Source: Mytilinidion resinicola (taxonomy: Eukaryota; Ascomycota; Dothideomycetes; Mytilinidiales; Mytilinidiaceae). From it: a stretch of 64,000 bases of DNA. Location of the stretch: assembly GCF_010093595.1 (NCBI RefSeq), contig NW_022985438.1, positions 2,092,377-2,156,376 of the forward strand. The letters run 5' to 3'. The translations under genes and the position numbers were made by a program. Numbering within the stretch: the stretch's first letter is position 1; the number at the start of each line of letters is the position of its first letter. Positions 1 through 10,622 of the stretch are shown here, in pieces. A model generated the notes under the pieces. That model did not search any database. It worked only from the letters and a program-made list of their open reading frames with translations, and was not told where the DNA came from.

Positions 1-936
1 AAGAAGGAGAAACCGCGGTGCTTTATCGAGGAGCGAGGGCTAAACGCAGGTAATTGGGCAACAATTACAGAGTATAAGCAGCTGCTTAAGCCGTTCAAGG
101 ATGCAACAACGTGGCTACAGGGCAGAGGTTCAGCTGGTAGCCACGGAGCTATTTGGGAAGTTCTCATCACATTCGAATGGCTACTCTCGGCCCTTGAGGA
201 GCAGAAGTAGAGGCTTGAGGCTATTGACTACGAGGATCCAGATGCACCCGAAGATCACTTAGTTATTAATGTCAACGCCGCCCATAAGAAGCTCGCGGAT
301 TACTACAGGAAGACAGAAGACACCCCTATCTATTTTACAGCTATAATACTTCATCCAGCATACAAACACGCGCTTAAGGGGCTATGGAAGGTGCCGAAGG
401 ATCACAATACAAAGCGCGATGGGCCACATCCGTACAAGAACTGGCTTTTAAATAGCTATAGCTCCTTCCGGCTGCTGTGGCAGGCATATAAGGATAAGGT
501 GGCTGCAAAGGCTGCTGGCGCAGCATCTCCTACCTCGTCTCCTAATGTAAGGCCTGCAAAACACTGTTGAATAAGCCCTACAAACAACTGAGCAGACTTC
601 CTTAGGAACTCTATGGAGGAGGGCAAGCAGGAGATGGAGGAAACTGTTGACGACGAGTACGAGAGGTGGAAGCGCGAGCCAACTCTGAAACAGGACAACC
701 TACTAGCAAAGGACCCTATTCAGTACTAGGTTATCACAAGAGATCGCTATCCTATTCTAGGCCAGCTAGCCCTTGATATCTACTCCATCCCAGCCTCCTT
801 AGCTGATTGTGAGAGAATTTTCAGCGAACTTGGCGATCTCCTGGGCGTACGACGCCTTAATATAAAGCCTGAGTTACTTAGTGTTCTGCAATCTATACGC
901 TCCTGGCGTCGAATTGGCATTAAACCTCCTAAGTAG
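1..936 (+). pseudogene. Broken hAT-family transposase (C-terminal part)
   Basis: Frame 1 from the window edge reads as the C-terminal half of a fungal hAT transposase. The dimerisation region is recognisable near the end: RDRYPILGQLALDIYSIP, then ADCERIFSELGDLL and the VRRLNIKPELLSVLQ helix, with a natural stop at 934-936. The same frame has four premature stops at 208, 568, 589 and 727. All could arise by C-to-T or G-to-A transitions: CAG to TAG at 208, CGA to TGA, and TGG to TAG at 727, where related proteins often have Trp. That pattern suits repeat-induced point mutation, but no intact copy is present to prove it. The frame itself is not shifted, so this is a recently inactivated element. 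Its 5' half lies outside the window. Confidence 0.85.
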
Positions 937-1130
937 TAATCAACTTATCAATCAATCTATCAATCAAACCAATCAATTCAACTTGGGGGTCAAAAAGTAT
1001 CAATCTCATCAACTCAACTTGAGCATCTCAGAAATTAATCAAATCAAATCAAATCAATCACAGCCTGTTCAACGAAGCAATCAATCAACTTGGAGACGTC
1101 AAAGTTGATTGATTGATTGATCCCCACTCT
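937..1130. repeat. ATCA/TGAT-rich simple repeat at the hAT 3' end
   Basis: Immediately after the transposase stop is a low-complexity tract built from CAATCAAT and ATCAA words. It ends in a run of TTGATTGATTGATTGATC near 1105-1122, which is the reverse complement of the words at its start. It probably belongs to the terminal non-coding part of the hAT element. Terminal inverted repeats and a target-site duplication cannot be defined because the 5' end is missing. Confidence 0.55.
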
Positions 1131-1240
1131 GATTACTGCATCGCCATAGGGAACCCGTCGAATCAATATGGCCAGCCGAACTGAAGCAAAATGGAATTGC
1201 AAGCCGTGGAAGATATTCAAATGCTGGGAATTCAATTCCA

Positions 1241-1676
1241 TCAGGGGGTATATCCCATGGCATGTCTCCACCACTCCCAAATGCCAAGAGACTCCATTCT
1301 GGCGCCGAATTCTTTGACGGCTACAACTTCATGAAGATGGCCCCTTTCAGGCCTCTCCTTGGCGTCCATCTTCTCCAGTACAAGAGTATTGGGTCGGGAC
1401 ACCAGCTGGTAGTCCTTGTACCGAAGTTTCTGGACCATATGTGAGTTTTATCAGTGAAGAGAGTAGCATTTCATATACCTGAACGGTGGAAACCCAACTC
1501 TTGACGCCTTCTTCGTCGCCCTCGCAGTAAATTATCCCTGGAGACCCGCCACTACGCAAAAGAACATAGCAAGCATATTTGTCTGTCGCCTTGACCAGCT
1601 TCGCGACCTTTTTGCGGGACGTGATATGGTGGGTCCTGATTAAGACATTGAAGACTGGCACCACGGTCTGGGACAT
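1241..1676 (-). CDS. Small RWD-associated DUF1115-type protein
   Basis: Two exons, 1676-1479 and 1429-1241, join in phase 0 across a 49-base intron (GTATATG donor, CTGATAA branch-like sequence, GTCCAG acceptor) and give about 128 residues. The segment ITSRKKVAKLVKATDKYACYVLLRSGGSPGIIYCEG, followed by VKSWVSTVQKLRYKDYQLV and a final WWRHAMG, matches the C-terminal DUF1115 domain of RWDD2-like proteins (family knowledge). Those proteins also carry an N-terminal RWD domain, which I do not see upstream. The gene may therefore be a short form, have an unrecognised first exon, or be a 5'-truncated remnant. ATG 1676 is the first in-frame ATG. The role of the family is poorly known. Confidence 0.65.
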
Positions 1677-1697
1677 TCGCCTGCTGATTTTGACCAA

Positions 1698-2310
1698 GGC
1701 TTGATAAGACTAGGGGGAAAATGGACTGTTGTGTAGGTTGGCAAAGATGATGCGACTTCGAGGTGTATTGAAGGCCAGCCGAATCTCCAGCCGCTAATCC
1801 AGATCAGGTCTAGGCCCTATTTTCCCTATAAGTTAGCAATTGTAAAGTGGCTCAATTGACCAATGGCTCGTTCAAGAGTCTTCGAACACCGGTCTGGAAC
1901 ACGATGTACGAGAAAGTGCATGGCTTTCAGTGCCATTGTGACTCCTCCAAGCTTCGGAACGAACTGCTTCATTACAAGATGAGTGACTATTTAGCAAGTA
2001 TCTTACACGTACTCTTGTATACGTATGTTTGTGTACTAGTTCACTACACTGCTCACTCGATACTGTGTTGTACACTTGGTATGTTTATCTTCCATCGGAC
2101 CGAAAAGATATATCAGCGACACTAAAATATTTACGCGAAGTAAAGATAAACAAGAAAGGAAGTCAGGAAGGCCATCGTAAGTACGACATGCTCAAAGGCC
2201 ATTCTTGTGCAGATGGCGAAGTCTCTGTCAATGAGAGTAATCATCCTAAGAAAACAAGATGAAGTACGCACAAGAATCAGGCTGTACCGCATTCATAACA
2301 TGTTTTCACC
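1698..2310. other. Intergenic, nothing recognised
   Basis: Only short open frames without family similarity or convincing splice sites are seen. The stretch separates the 5' end of the DUF1115 gene from the 3' end of the GH28 gene. Confidence 0.5.
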
Positions 2311-3813
2311 TCAAGCACCCGCCAACTTACTATACGGCGTCGCGCCCGGATAGAAGCTCGTCGGGATGGTAGGAATCGGAATGCTCGCCGTAGTCCCAAA
2401 CGCCGTCTGCAGGTTTTCCTTCATCGACGCAGCCGAGTACCCGCTCGGCGCCGCGCTCAAAGTCGTTGTGCTGACAGAATACGAAGTGTGTGAAGAGCCG
2501 GACCGCAGACAGCCTCCGGAGCCGAACGCGCTGCGGCAAGAGTACCATTCCTTTGACCCAGACTCGGTCCACATGGCGAAGTCGCTGATGGTGACGCCGC
2601 TGCAGGGGGCGCCGTCGGCGCAGATGACTTTGATGGGGCCTCGCGAAGTGCCAGACGCGCAAGTCCCTTTCCAGTTCTGTGGTGGTTGTTGAGTAAGACA
2701 GGGTCGACATGGAGGCTATAGTTGATATGGTAAAAATCTGAACGAACCTTGAATGTGACATCCGAAAGCTGGACACCATCTCCAGCCACAGCACTCATGC
2801 TAGCCCAGTATTGATCAATGTCTAGCGAGTAGGCGTTGCCGTGGCCGATGAAGTTTTCGAAGACTACGTTTGAGACACTCCCACTTCCGCCGTTGCTTTT
2901 GATCATCATCATTTGGTTGCTGGACCACGTGTAGACGTTCTTGTAGGTTACGTCGGAGATGGCGGTGTCGGCGCCGAGTGAGCCCAATGCACAACCTCCA
3001 CTCCAATTGCAGTAGATGTTCTCGATAAGGATATTCTTTGAGGGACTCTGAGCGGTGTTAGTGCTGTGGGTGGAGAGCGGTATAGAGAGATCTTACCTTG
3101 ACGGTCACACACTCGTCCTTGTTGGTTACCATGACCTAGATAGTGTTAGGGTGAGACTAAAAGTATATGACAGAAAGGCTTCAAACGTCGTGTATCCAGA
3201 TATTGTTGCTCCACACATCGATCCCGTCAAGGCCGCCCTCATTGCCTCCACGAATAGCCATATTGTACACCTCCCCATTCGTACACGTATCTAAGGAGAA
3301 ATGGAATGCTGGTGCGTCGACGAGCGCAACATCATGCACCGAGAAGTCCGTGATTTTATACAGTCTCAAGATGCGAGCCCCATAAAGCTTATCCTTATGG
3401 AACTCGTAACCAAATCCCTGTATAGCGCCCTTAGAGGTGCTGCTAAAAAGCTCGAAGTCGTCCGTGTTCCTGATGAAGATCATGTTGCCGCCTGCGGTAC
3501 CGGTGCGGTAGATGATGCCGTCGAGCTGCAACGCCCATGCTGAACCACCGTTCAATGTTACCCACGTCGAGAGGGCATAGTCGCCGGATGGGATGACGAC
3601 GGTGCCGCCTGTCTTGCAGGCAGCCCATGCGGAGGCGAGAGGGGGTCCGAGGTCGGTAGTTTTGTCAGCTACTGCGCCGTAGTTGAGGACGTTGCAAGTT
3701 TTCTTTGCTGTCTTGGTTGCATGTGAAGTTAGAGGCCCAACAGAGCCTGACAATTGACCCACCACCAGGGCAGGCAGGATAGAAAGAGCGACAAGGCAAG
3801 AAGTTAAATGCAT
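2311..3813 (-). CDS. Secreted rhamnogalacturonan hydrolase, GH28
   Basis: Four exons, 3813-3187, 3135-3097, 3047-2748 and 2676-2311, join in phase 0 to give about 443 residues, close to the roughly 440 of Aspergillus rhamnogalacturonase A. ATG 3813 is used because it opens a signal peptide ([19 protein letters not shown]); no in-frame ATG lies just upstream. The right-handed beta-helix pattern is clear: [15 protein letters not shown] near the N-terminus, [13 protein letters not shown], then [14 protein letters not shown], then [12 protein letters not shown]. The paired acids in LDGID and NKDEC correspond to the GH28 catalytic acids. The GGCALGS form, in place of the polygalacturonase GGHGxSIGS, is typical of the rhamnogalacturonase branch. 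It should cut the galacturonate-rhamnose backbone of pectin outside the cell. No frameshift is seen. Confidence 0.92.
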
Positions 3814-3831
3814 GTTGAAAGAATAAAACAC

Positions 3832-4512
3832 ACTAGTATTGCTGAGAAAAGTAGAAAGAGAGCTATGAGAACATTAAGTCGCAAGCCACTGTATTATAGG
3901 AAATATTCTCATGTCTATACCTCCACGCTGTAGGCTACCCCTTCGCTTGCACAATGATAGGGAAAGTGGAGACACGGCGTGAGGTTCCCATCCTATTCAT
4001 CTCGGCGGCGTTCCCGGCTTCCTTCCGAGTTTATTTCGTGTATAGTTGGCGGTTTCAGGGCCCTAAACGCGGCGCCGGAATGGTCTAGACGGCTCAAACG
4101 TGGTCTTCTATCAATCACGGCACAATGCCGTTTCGGAGAATAGTGTGCCGGCAATGGAGCCCATACGTGGGAATTTGTTTGACGTTGTGATCCTCGTCAG
4201 GGTACAGAAGCTTTGGCCAAACGAATCTTCGAGACCGGCTCACGGCTCATCCTTGAAACATGTCGCTTTAAAACGCCCTAATTAAATTAATTCAATGACA
4301 AGCTTGTGTCTTTCCACAAATAACGCGTACTCCTTCTAGTCCGTGGGAAATAGAAGAGCAAAGTATAAGGAAGACTCAAGCGAAAACCTTTCGGTGAATA
4401 GGCCGAGCCTCTTAACTGGCCGGGGTCCTATATGAACCTGCGAGGATTGAGGCAATCTAACACAGAATGATAGCAGAAGGACTGCGCATGATATCAGAAT
4501 AAACAAGTACCC
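3832..4512. promoter_or_regulatory. 5' flank of the GH28 gene; no coding signal
   Basis: This stretch lies upstream of the rhamnogalacturonase start and downstream of the Sar1-like gene. It should contain the GH28 promoter, but no element could be assigned with confidence. No open frame has family similarity. Confidence 0.4.
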
Positions 4513-4795
4513 ATTCAAGGTGATATGATTGCGGCCTTGATATAATAGTGAAGATGCATGAGCTCTCGATCCTAAAGCATTAGACTGCTGTTTTGACATC
4601 ACTGTAGCGCCATCTGTGGTGCTCTAGCAGTCATTTAGCGATCAAGACAATATAGATCAAGTGTCCATTCAGCGTGTTCTAACATTGGTCTTAATATGAT
4701 AGTAAAATTCCATGTGCTCTCGATCCTACCGCATCAGGACGTTGTTTGTCGTCACTGTGGCGCCGTCTGTGGTGCTCTCGCAGTCCACAAAATAA
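4513..4795. repeat. Hairpin-bearing repeat, two diverged copies (array 1)
   Basis: Two copies about 154 bases apart each contain a lead segment (ATTCAAGGTGAT.. TTGATAT.. ATGCATGAGCTCTCGATCC), then GACTGCTGTTTTG, then a hairpin AGCGCC-ATCTGT-GGTGCT, then CTAGCAGTC. In the first copy the outer arms GACTGCT and AGCAGTC are exact reverse complements, so a nested stem can form. The second copy (about 4680-4795) keeps the inner stem as GGCGCC/GGTGCT but has drifted elsewhere. The same unit recurs at 39297-39790. It codes for nothing obvious and is not a known family to me. It could be a MITE-like element, a minisatellite or a structured RNA. Confidence 0.75.
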
Positions 4796-4829
4796 CACCG
4801 GCATTTCTCAGCATCCCAAACGCTGGCAC

Positions 4830-6493
4830 TCATACGTACTGTGACCTACAAGGAGTAAGCACGCATCCCATCAACCGTGTTAAACGAACTTACAGCCACC
4901 TGATCCCCTCCCCAAAGCCCTGCCGGAGGACGATACTACACACTACAGTAACTCAGCATGACCCCTTCTCACTCCCCTTGTTCATGTCTACGACTTACTA
5001 AACACCTCAACCGGCCTCGTCCCAGCAAGCGGAATCCCCGCTTTGCCTGTCGTATACGAGAGCTTCAGCTCATCGCGCTATGCAATATCAATACCCGACA
5101 CTCGAAACACAGATAAAGCTAGGCACTGGACTTACAAGCTGTGGCTCGGATACCGCGCCCGGAACTACCCTTTATCAGCTAACTCCTTCACATACAGCAC
5201 TAGGTCACAAGTTTGGGCACTCGGATATGCCACTGCACGGGTTCCACTCTTGATCGCTCGACACCACTGTAAGAAATAGCTCAGCTAGCATGCAGCCGGC
5301 CAGTCAAAAGACCACCCAATCTCCACTCCATCGTTATTAACATTGTGTTGGGGAGTTTTGAAAGCTTAGAGGGGTATCCCAAGCAAGTGGTAAGAGAGTG
5401 TGTCCAAACTTATGCCACAGGACCGTACATTCCGCGAAGGTGGAAGCGACATACCATCGATCTTGTTCCCCAGGACCAGAACCGGGACATGCGAAAGCTC
5501 TTGCGTCGTCAGGACTACGACCCCAGTCAGCTAAGAGAGAACTCGAGACGTGGGATAGGAGAACAAACGGCTGTCAAGCGTCTCCCCGCTCTCCTCAAAG
5601 CGCGCGCGGTCGACTGCGTCGACGAGGAAGACGATGCCTGTCCACGTCAAAATCGGTTATCTATCAAAAATGCGTACTACGTCGGTGGGTATACCGGAGA
5701 CGTCGGGGAAATACTACGTTTCGCTTTCTAGTTAGCAGGACGAAAGTCACTTGTTCGAGCATCCGATGAACGGGAGTGTCGCACATATTTCCAGATCCGC
5801 CGCGCTTGGGTGTGGCCTGTGGTTCTTTTAGTGATGTGGAGAGGGATGCGGTGGGAGGGAAAGGGAGCGCACCGCCGAGGTCGAAGGCCTTGAAGACACA
5901 GTTGCCGATGCGGAGTTCTTCGTTGTCTGATTGGATTGGTGAGTGTTTGGAGAGATGCGGAGGATGGGCTCACTGGGCTGTGAGGTTGGCTGGTGGATTG
6001 CTCTGTAGCGTACGGGTGATGGATTAGCGAGGGATTCGGTCAAGCATCGCATTACGAAGTAGTTCTAGCGGATGGATTGGGTTCGAAAGGACGGGGCGCA
6101 GCTCTAGCACTTTTACGGTGTCTAAGGCGTGTGGACGGAGTAAGGGTCGCTGATTTGTAGGGACACGTACAGTCGATCAGTCTGGTGACCGTTAGCTTGC
6201 ATACAGAATTCACGAAACTTGTCGCTCCTAGAAAGAGCCTTGATAGAGGGCTTTACCTTCAACATATGGAAGAGCGTCGTCTTCCCAGCATTATCAAGGC
6301 CTAGGAACAAGATTTTCTAAGTATCGACTAGCAATTAGCACGAGCTTCGTCTTACAGCTCCATTCCCAAATCCAATTACACTAGAAGGGTTATACTAGAG
6401 TCTGGGCTGGATAAAATATAGTTTGATGAGCGCGATAATGCAAACGTACGGCGTGTCTATTCCATAGCCCTAGGCTAGCGAGCGCATCCCAGA
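4830..6493 (-). CDS. Divergent Sar1-family small GTPase, intron-rich (5' exon unresolved)
   Basis: Exons with GT..AG borders and matching phases are 6493-6450, 6316-6257, 6181-6171, 6002-5974, 5926-5873, 5816-5785, 5713-5695, 5637-5569, 5514-5455, then 5077-4999, 4942-4894 and 4845-4830. Read in order they give WDALASLGLWNRHA, then KILFLGLDNAGKTTLFHMLK (P-loop), then a switch region with EELRIGN and DLGGHTQARRIW, then YFPDVSGIVFLVDAVDRARF, VLVLGNKID (guanine-binding NKxD), TTGKAGIPL, RPVEVFMCS and the C-terminus GIRWLSQYV. This is Sar1 from end to end; Sar1 starts COPII coat assembly at the ER. Two parts are unresolved: the first coding exon, which must end in phase 1, and the link between 5455 and 5077. 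Switch I reads QPTSQPNNEEL where Sar1 has HPT, so the conserved Thr appears to be Asn. It may be a second, fast-evolving Sar1 copy or one starting to decay. Confidence 0.75.
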
Positions 6494-9400
6494 CTAGAAC
6501 CACAAAACAAGTCAACGGGGTACTTGAAACCTTCGTAGGATCATCTTGAGTAATTTGAAATCTGGAGAAACACGAAATGGGGATGATGCGTTGCTTAGAG
6601 TGGAGGGGGTGGAAAGAGGTTGCATATATTGGAAACTCAACGAATAGTCTGGGCCCACGTACACCAATTTAAGAACCACATTTTGGAATATTTGGGTAGG
6701 AATTTGCAGCGAAATTTGGAGACCTAGGGCGGTTGAAGGATCATGAAGTTATACTGTGCCGCGAAACGTTGCAGCCTAGATGCTACAGCCATCTTGCAAC
6801 GTGGTGATATCGACCGAGACGAGACTGTATGTACATGTTGTCCATTTGAAAGCTGCTGCCTGAACTGCTAGAGAATGTGACAAAAGAGAATAAGCAAAAG
6901 ATATGATACAATTCACAGCCTACACAGACCTAGACTTCCAGCGATATCTCCTGCACCCGGAACCTCGCTTACCTCGAGGCCCCTCCCTCCACGCTTTCCT
7001 CTTTCGGTTTCATCTGAAGCCTCCGACCTCAAAAGCGTGGAAGCCAGAGAGCTTCGCAGTCGCGATCTAAATTAATTCATGTAAATTCAACAATGCCCTC
7101 CCTGGTCACCTTGACTCGGCAGATTGACAGAAGAAAGGTATGCGACACGTTTTACCGTGGCGGATTTGTCAATTTCGTATTATGTGGAGAGTTTTGCTTG
7201 AAGAAGTGGAAGGCGTGTTGGCAGCGGAAATGGACAATTAGACCGGATTGGGCAATCTTGTAGGCTGAGCATACGACTAGAGCTAAGGAGAGTCATTTTC
7301 AAAGCCTTTCACCGTCCTAGATTTGCCTTCGGCGTGAGATTGTGGGCAAGGAAGACCGAGACCATAGCGACCTTGGATCTTCCCTCACGCTATCCAAATC
7401 TCCTCAAATCGCACTGTCCGGAACTTACGCGTCGTATTGCGCTGCCGGCAACCCTCCTGCGCACCTATCTGGGACGCCAAGACATGCCCAGCGTGGACTT
7501 GATACACGACGTGATGAGGGCGCGACGACGCGCAAGCAAGATACGAATCCGTCGATCGGCAGATTCAGGAGCAGAAACACAGCGTGACAGGAAGGTAAGA
7601 CAGTGCACTGCCTCATCGTGCCAAGCATACAGTGATACGCTGTGGTAGAGAAAGCGGACTCACAATCGCTGGTGTCTAGAAGATGAGTTGTTGATGCTTT
7701 CGCTAAGTCCATAACGCACACATGCTGCATCTCACAATCACGGCACTACCCGCGGCCGATTCGAACAATTCTCACGCAAGGTTCTTCTTAAGATCAGCGG
7801 AATGTCTAGGCAATGTCTTGGCTCCGTCGCACCCGTGCTTCCGGAGCCGCTGAGCCATAAGGGGGTCTCTTGGTCTGTAGCACGAGGAAACGGTGTTGTA
7901 GATGCACGGCAGACTGCTAAACGTCTTGGCTCGACCACATGTCTTTCTTTCGACGTCTGCAGTTGGTTCCTGGCACGCTTGGCGGCGAAAGACCGAGCGG
8001 AGCCGCGACGGGACCGGAGCGTGCCGTTTCGGCGTCACAGTGCAAGCCAAGAGCCAAGATGGAGATGTTAAGAGAGAATTTGAGGCTTGCTCTGTGCTCT
8101 TATACTCGGTGTCCGACAAAATAGTAGATACCAAGAACGAGGAATGAAGCTATTTACGGATGCAGATGTTGCTGACGAAGCTGTGTAACACTGATATATC
8201 CGCGAAAGATTGAAGCAGCAATTAAATTGACGAGTAGCTTTCTATACAGACCAGCATCGCAGCCTCACCACCTACCTTGGTGCCCCCAAGCATTTTGCAG
8301 CGCAGACCGTGACTTGGCAGCCGGAATAGTCGTCGGGACCGTTCCGTCTTCCGTAGTCCGTACCTCTAGTCACGCTCAACGACGTCATCGTAGAAGGATA
8401 CCACCAGGGCCAAAGGTGTCGGACAGATCTCGGAGGCACTTAGCTGCCACTTCACCGACAGATGGAACAACACATGCTGGCCTCGTGCTAGCAGGTGCCG
8501 AGTGGTTATTCCCGGCGTATTATCTGTCACGACGTCTGCGTTGGCCTCTTGGTGCGGAACGCGGCGCGCCGCGGAAGAAGAAGAAAAAATGGAAAGGCAA
8601 ATCAGGCCATCAGCGCACTTCGAGAAAGAACAAAAGCTCGTAAGAGGTTCGGAACAAAGGGCCCTCCAAACACCAAACATTTGGCGGGGCAGTGGTGCGA
8701 TGCAGAGAGTTCCCCGCACTTGCAAGGAGTGGCCCACGATTTGCCGGTTGCGGCGCTTCTGAGCTGGGGAATTAGGGCGCTAGGGTCGCTGAGTGCGCTG
8801 GGAGCGAGTGAAGCAGCCCTGGCACTCGGGTGAAGCATGAATCGCGCACATGTGGAGAGATGGACAGCGACGAAACAACGGCTAGGGCACCGGCGGGATG
8901 AAAATGGCGGGCGGCAGCGATGGCGTCGAGGGATGGCGCCTTCGTGTGGCTGTCAGATGACAGCGTCCGTAGAGGGGCCAGAAGACGGGCTGCATCTGTC
9001 GTGAGCGACATAAGGAGCGGTGTGAGGCGGAGAGGGAAGGGCGACGCGAAGGTCCACAGCGCGAGCTCCGGCACTCTCTGCACACAGAAGAGCAAACCGT
9101 CAAGACATGAGGGGACTGGGAGGCGACAGATTGCCCTGCAGCTGGTGAGACACGCAAACGGCCCATGGTTGCAAATCGCCATGGTCTTCATGCAACTGAG
9201 GCTTGAGTGCGGCGACGCGCAGCTGGCGCGCATATATCAAAAGCTGCGCGGGGGCAGCTGTACAAGGGGATCGTGTGGACCGGCGTCCAGCTGCCGCTTC
9301 TGGACGCGGGCTGAAGTGGTTGGCCTCGCTTTCTTATCGTTGCAGCAGCGGCGCTCGAGCTGGCGTTGCAGCGGCCGGAGGGAGACGGGCATCACGACGG

Positions 9401-10622
9401 GCAGAGGCCGCGTGCCTCGGGAGCTGGGAGCTGCTTCATGCTCTGCCAGTGCGGTCCGGCATGTCTCTCCGGGTTGTCTATCAGGGTCTTGACGGTGTGG
9501 GAGAGCCCTGACAGAGTGACGTGAGGAGCCGAAGCAGGATTCCAGCTCGATACCGGCAGTGCGGCCGAGGGCATAGTCAGCAGCAGCAGCGTACCGAACA
9601 GGCTGGAAACGGACTACTGGGCGCTGACCAAACGGGGGGCAACAAATGGCCGAGTTTTGCTCGGGGCGCGAGAGGTGAAAGGAATGTGCTGCGCATCAAA
9701 GAAGGATGACAAGAACAGCGTCAAGCTGTGGTCAGCCGGCGGTGCCCTCCAGAACAAGCCGCGGCGCCCAGAGTGCCCAGCTCGCTGGCCCTATTTATCG
9801 CGTATTGCCTCTGTGCGCGGGAGATCCTCATCTGCGGTGTGCACCCGAAAATTACTGAGGCCACGCGCTTGAAGGCTGCATTCCTGGCTCGGCTTACCCG
9901 CCGGCGCTCTCCCAGGGCTCGCAGCTGCTCCAGCGTTTCTGTCACCATTACAAAGGCCCCACCCACCGCCTCCAAGCGCGCCCCGTCCAGCGCCCACAGT
10001 CAGTGCCAAAATCTCTGCCGCCCACACCAACACAACTCCTCCTCTGAGCCCTCGCCGTTGTGCGTGTCGCGCGCAGCAGACCACCGCGTCCGCCCACTCC
10101 CGAACGCCTCTTGCGCGTCCCCGTCGACGTGTGTGGTGCAGCCAAGGCCTTGCCACTCGTCCGTAGCGCATCACCACCCATTGCCGCAGCCCGCAAGGTA
10201 CTTCCTTCCTATTGCTCAGGAAGCCAAGAGCCCGACTAAACTCCACTGCAGCGCATCCTCGAATGCCGTTTCAGCAACGCTCCTAATCCTCCGCCATGTC
10301 TCTGACCATATTATAACACGTCGGTCCCTAGGGACACTCCTCCACCCACACGCCGACGCCGCATATCCGCTCGTCCAACACCATCCTACTCCATCCTACG
10401 TGTTTCCGATTCACTGCCACTCTTTGAACACGCCCAGACATTGATCACACGTCCAAGAATCCTCTGACTACTGCTATCCGGCGAGGACGCATTACGTCTT
10501 CGTCCACTTGGCTACATATCTACCATTCGTATTGCGACTACTCCGTCACTGCACCACCTGCTTAATAGACGGCCGCCATCAACAGCATCTTTTCCCTCCT
10601 TTCGCCTAACCGTGCCCTAGTA
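6494..10622. other. 4.1-kb region with no recognisable gene
   Basis: I found no protein-family similarity, tRNA or rRNA here. Open frames exist (up to about 238 codons at 9728-10444), but they lack an ATG start or are Arg/Ser/Pro-rich frames in GC-rich DNA and look accidental. The missing first exon of the Sar1-like gene should lie near 6500-6900. The C-rich, CACC-rich stretch at about 10250-10620 is probably the promoter and 5' leader of the next gene. Confidence 0.5.

Noticed and set aside
4830..6493. First reading of the Sar1-like locus as a frame-shifted pseudogene
   Set aside because: Almost every apparent frameshift disappears when short introns with GT..AG ends are removed, and the conserved motifs then follow in phase. 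Only two joins remain open.
7750..7775. tRNA B-box-like word GATTCGAAC
   Set aside because: No A box, acceptor stem or cloverleaf could be built around it.
8920..9492. 190-codon open frame on the + strand
   Set aside because: Arg/Ser/Gly-rich, no recognisable motif and no splice structure; the opposite strand is equally open.
9728..10444. 238-codon open frame on the + strand
   Set aside because: It has no ATG at its start, is rich in Ser, Arg, Pro and His, has no family motif, and is overlapped by equally long frames on the other strand. It is probably GC-rich promoter DNA.
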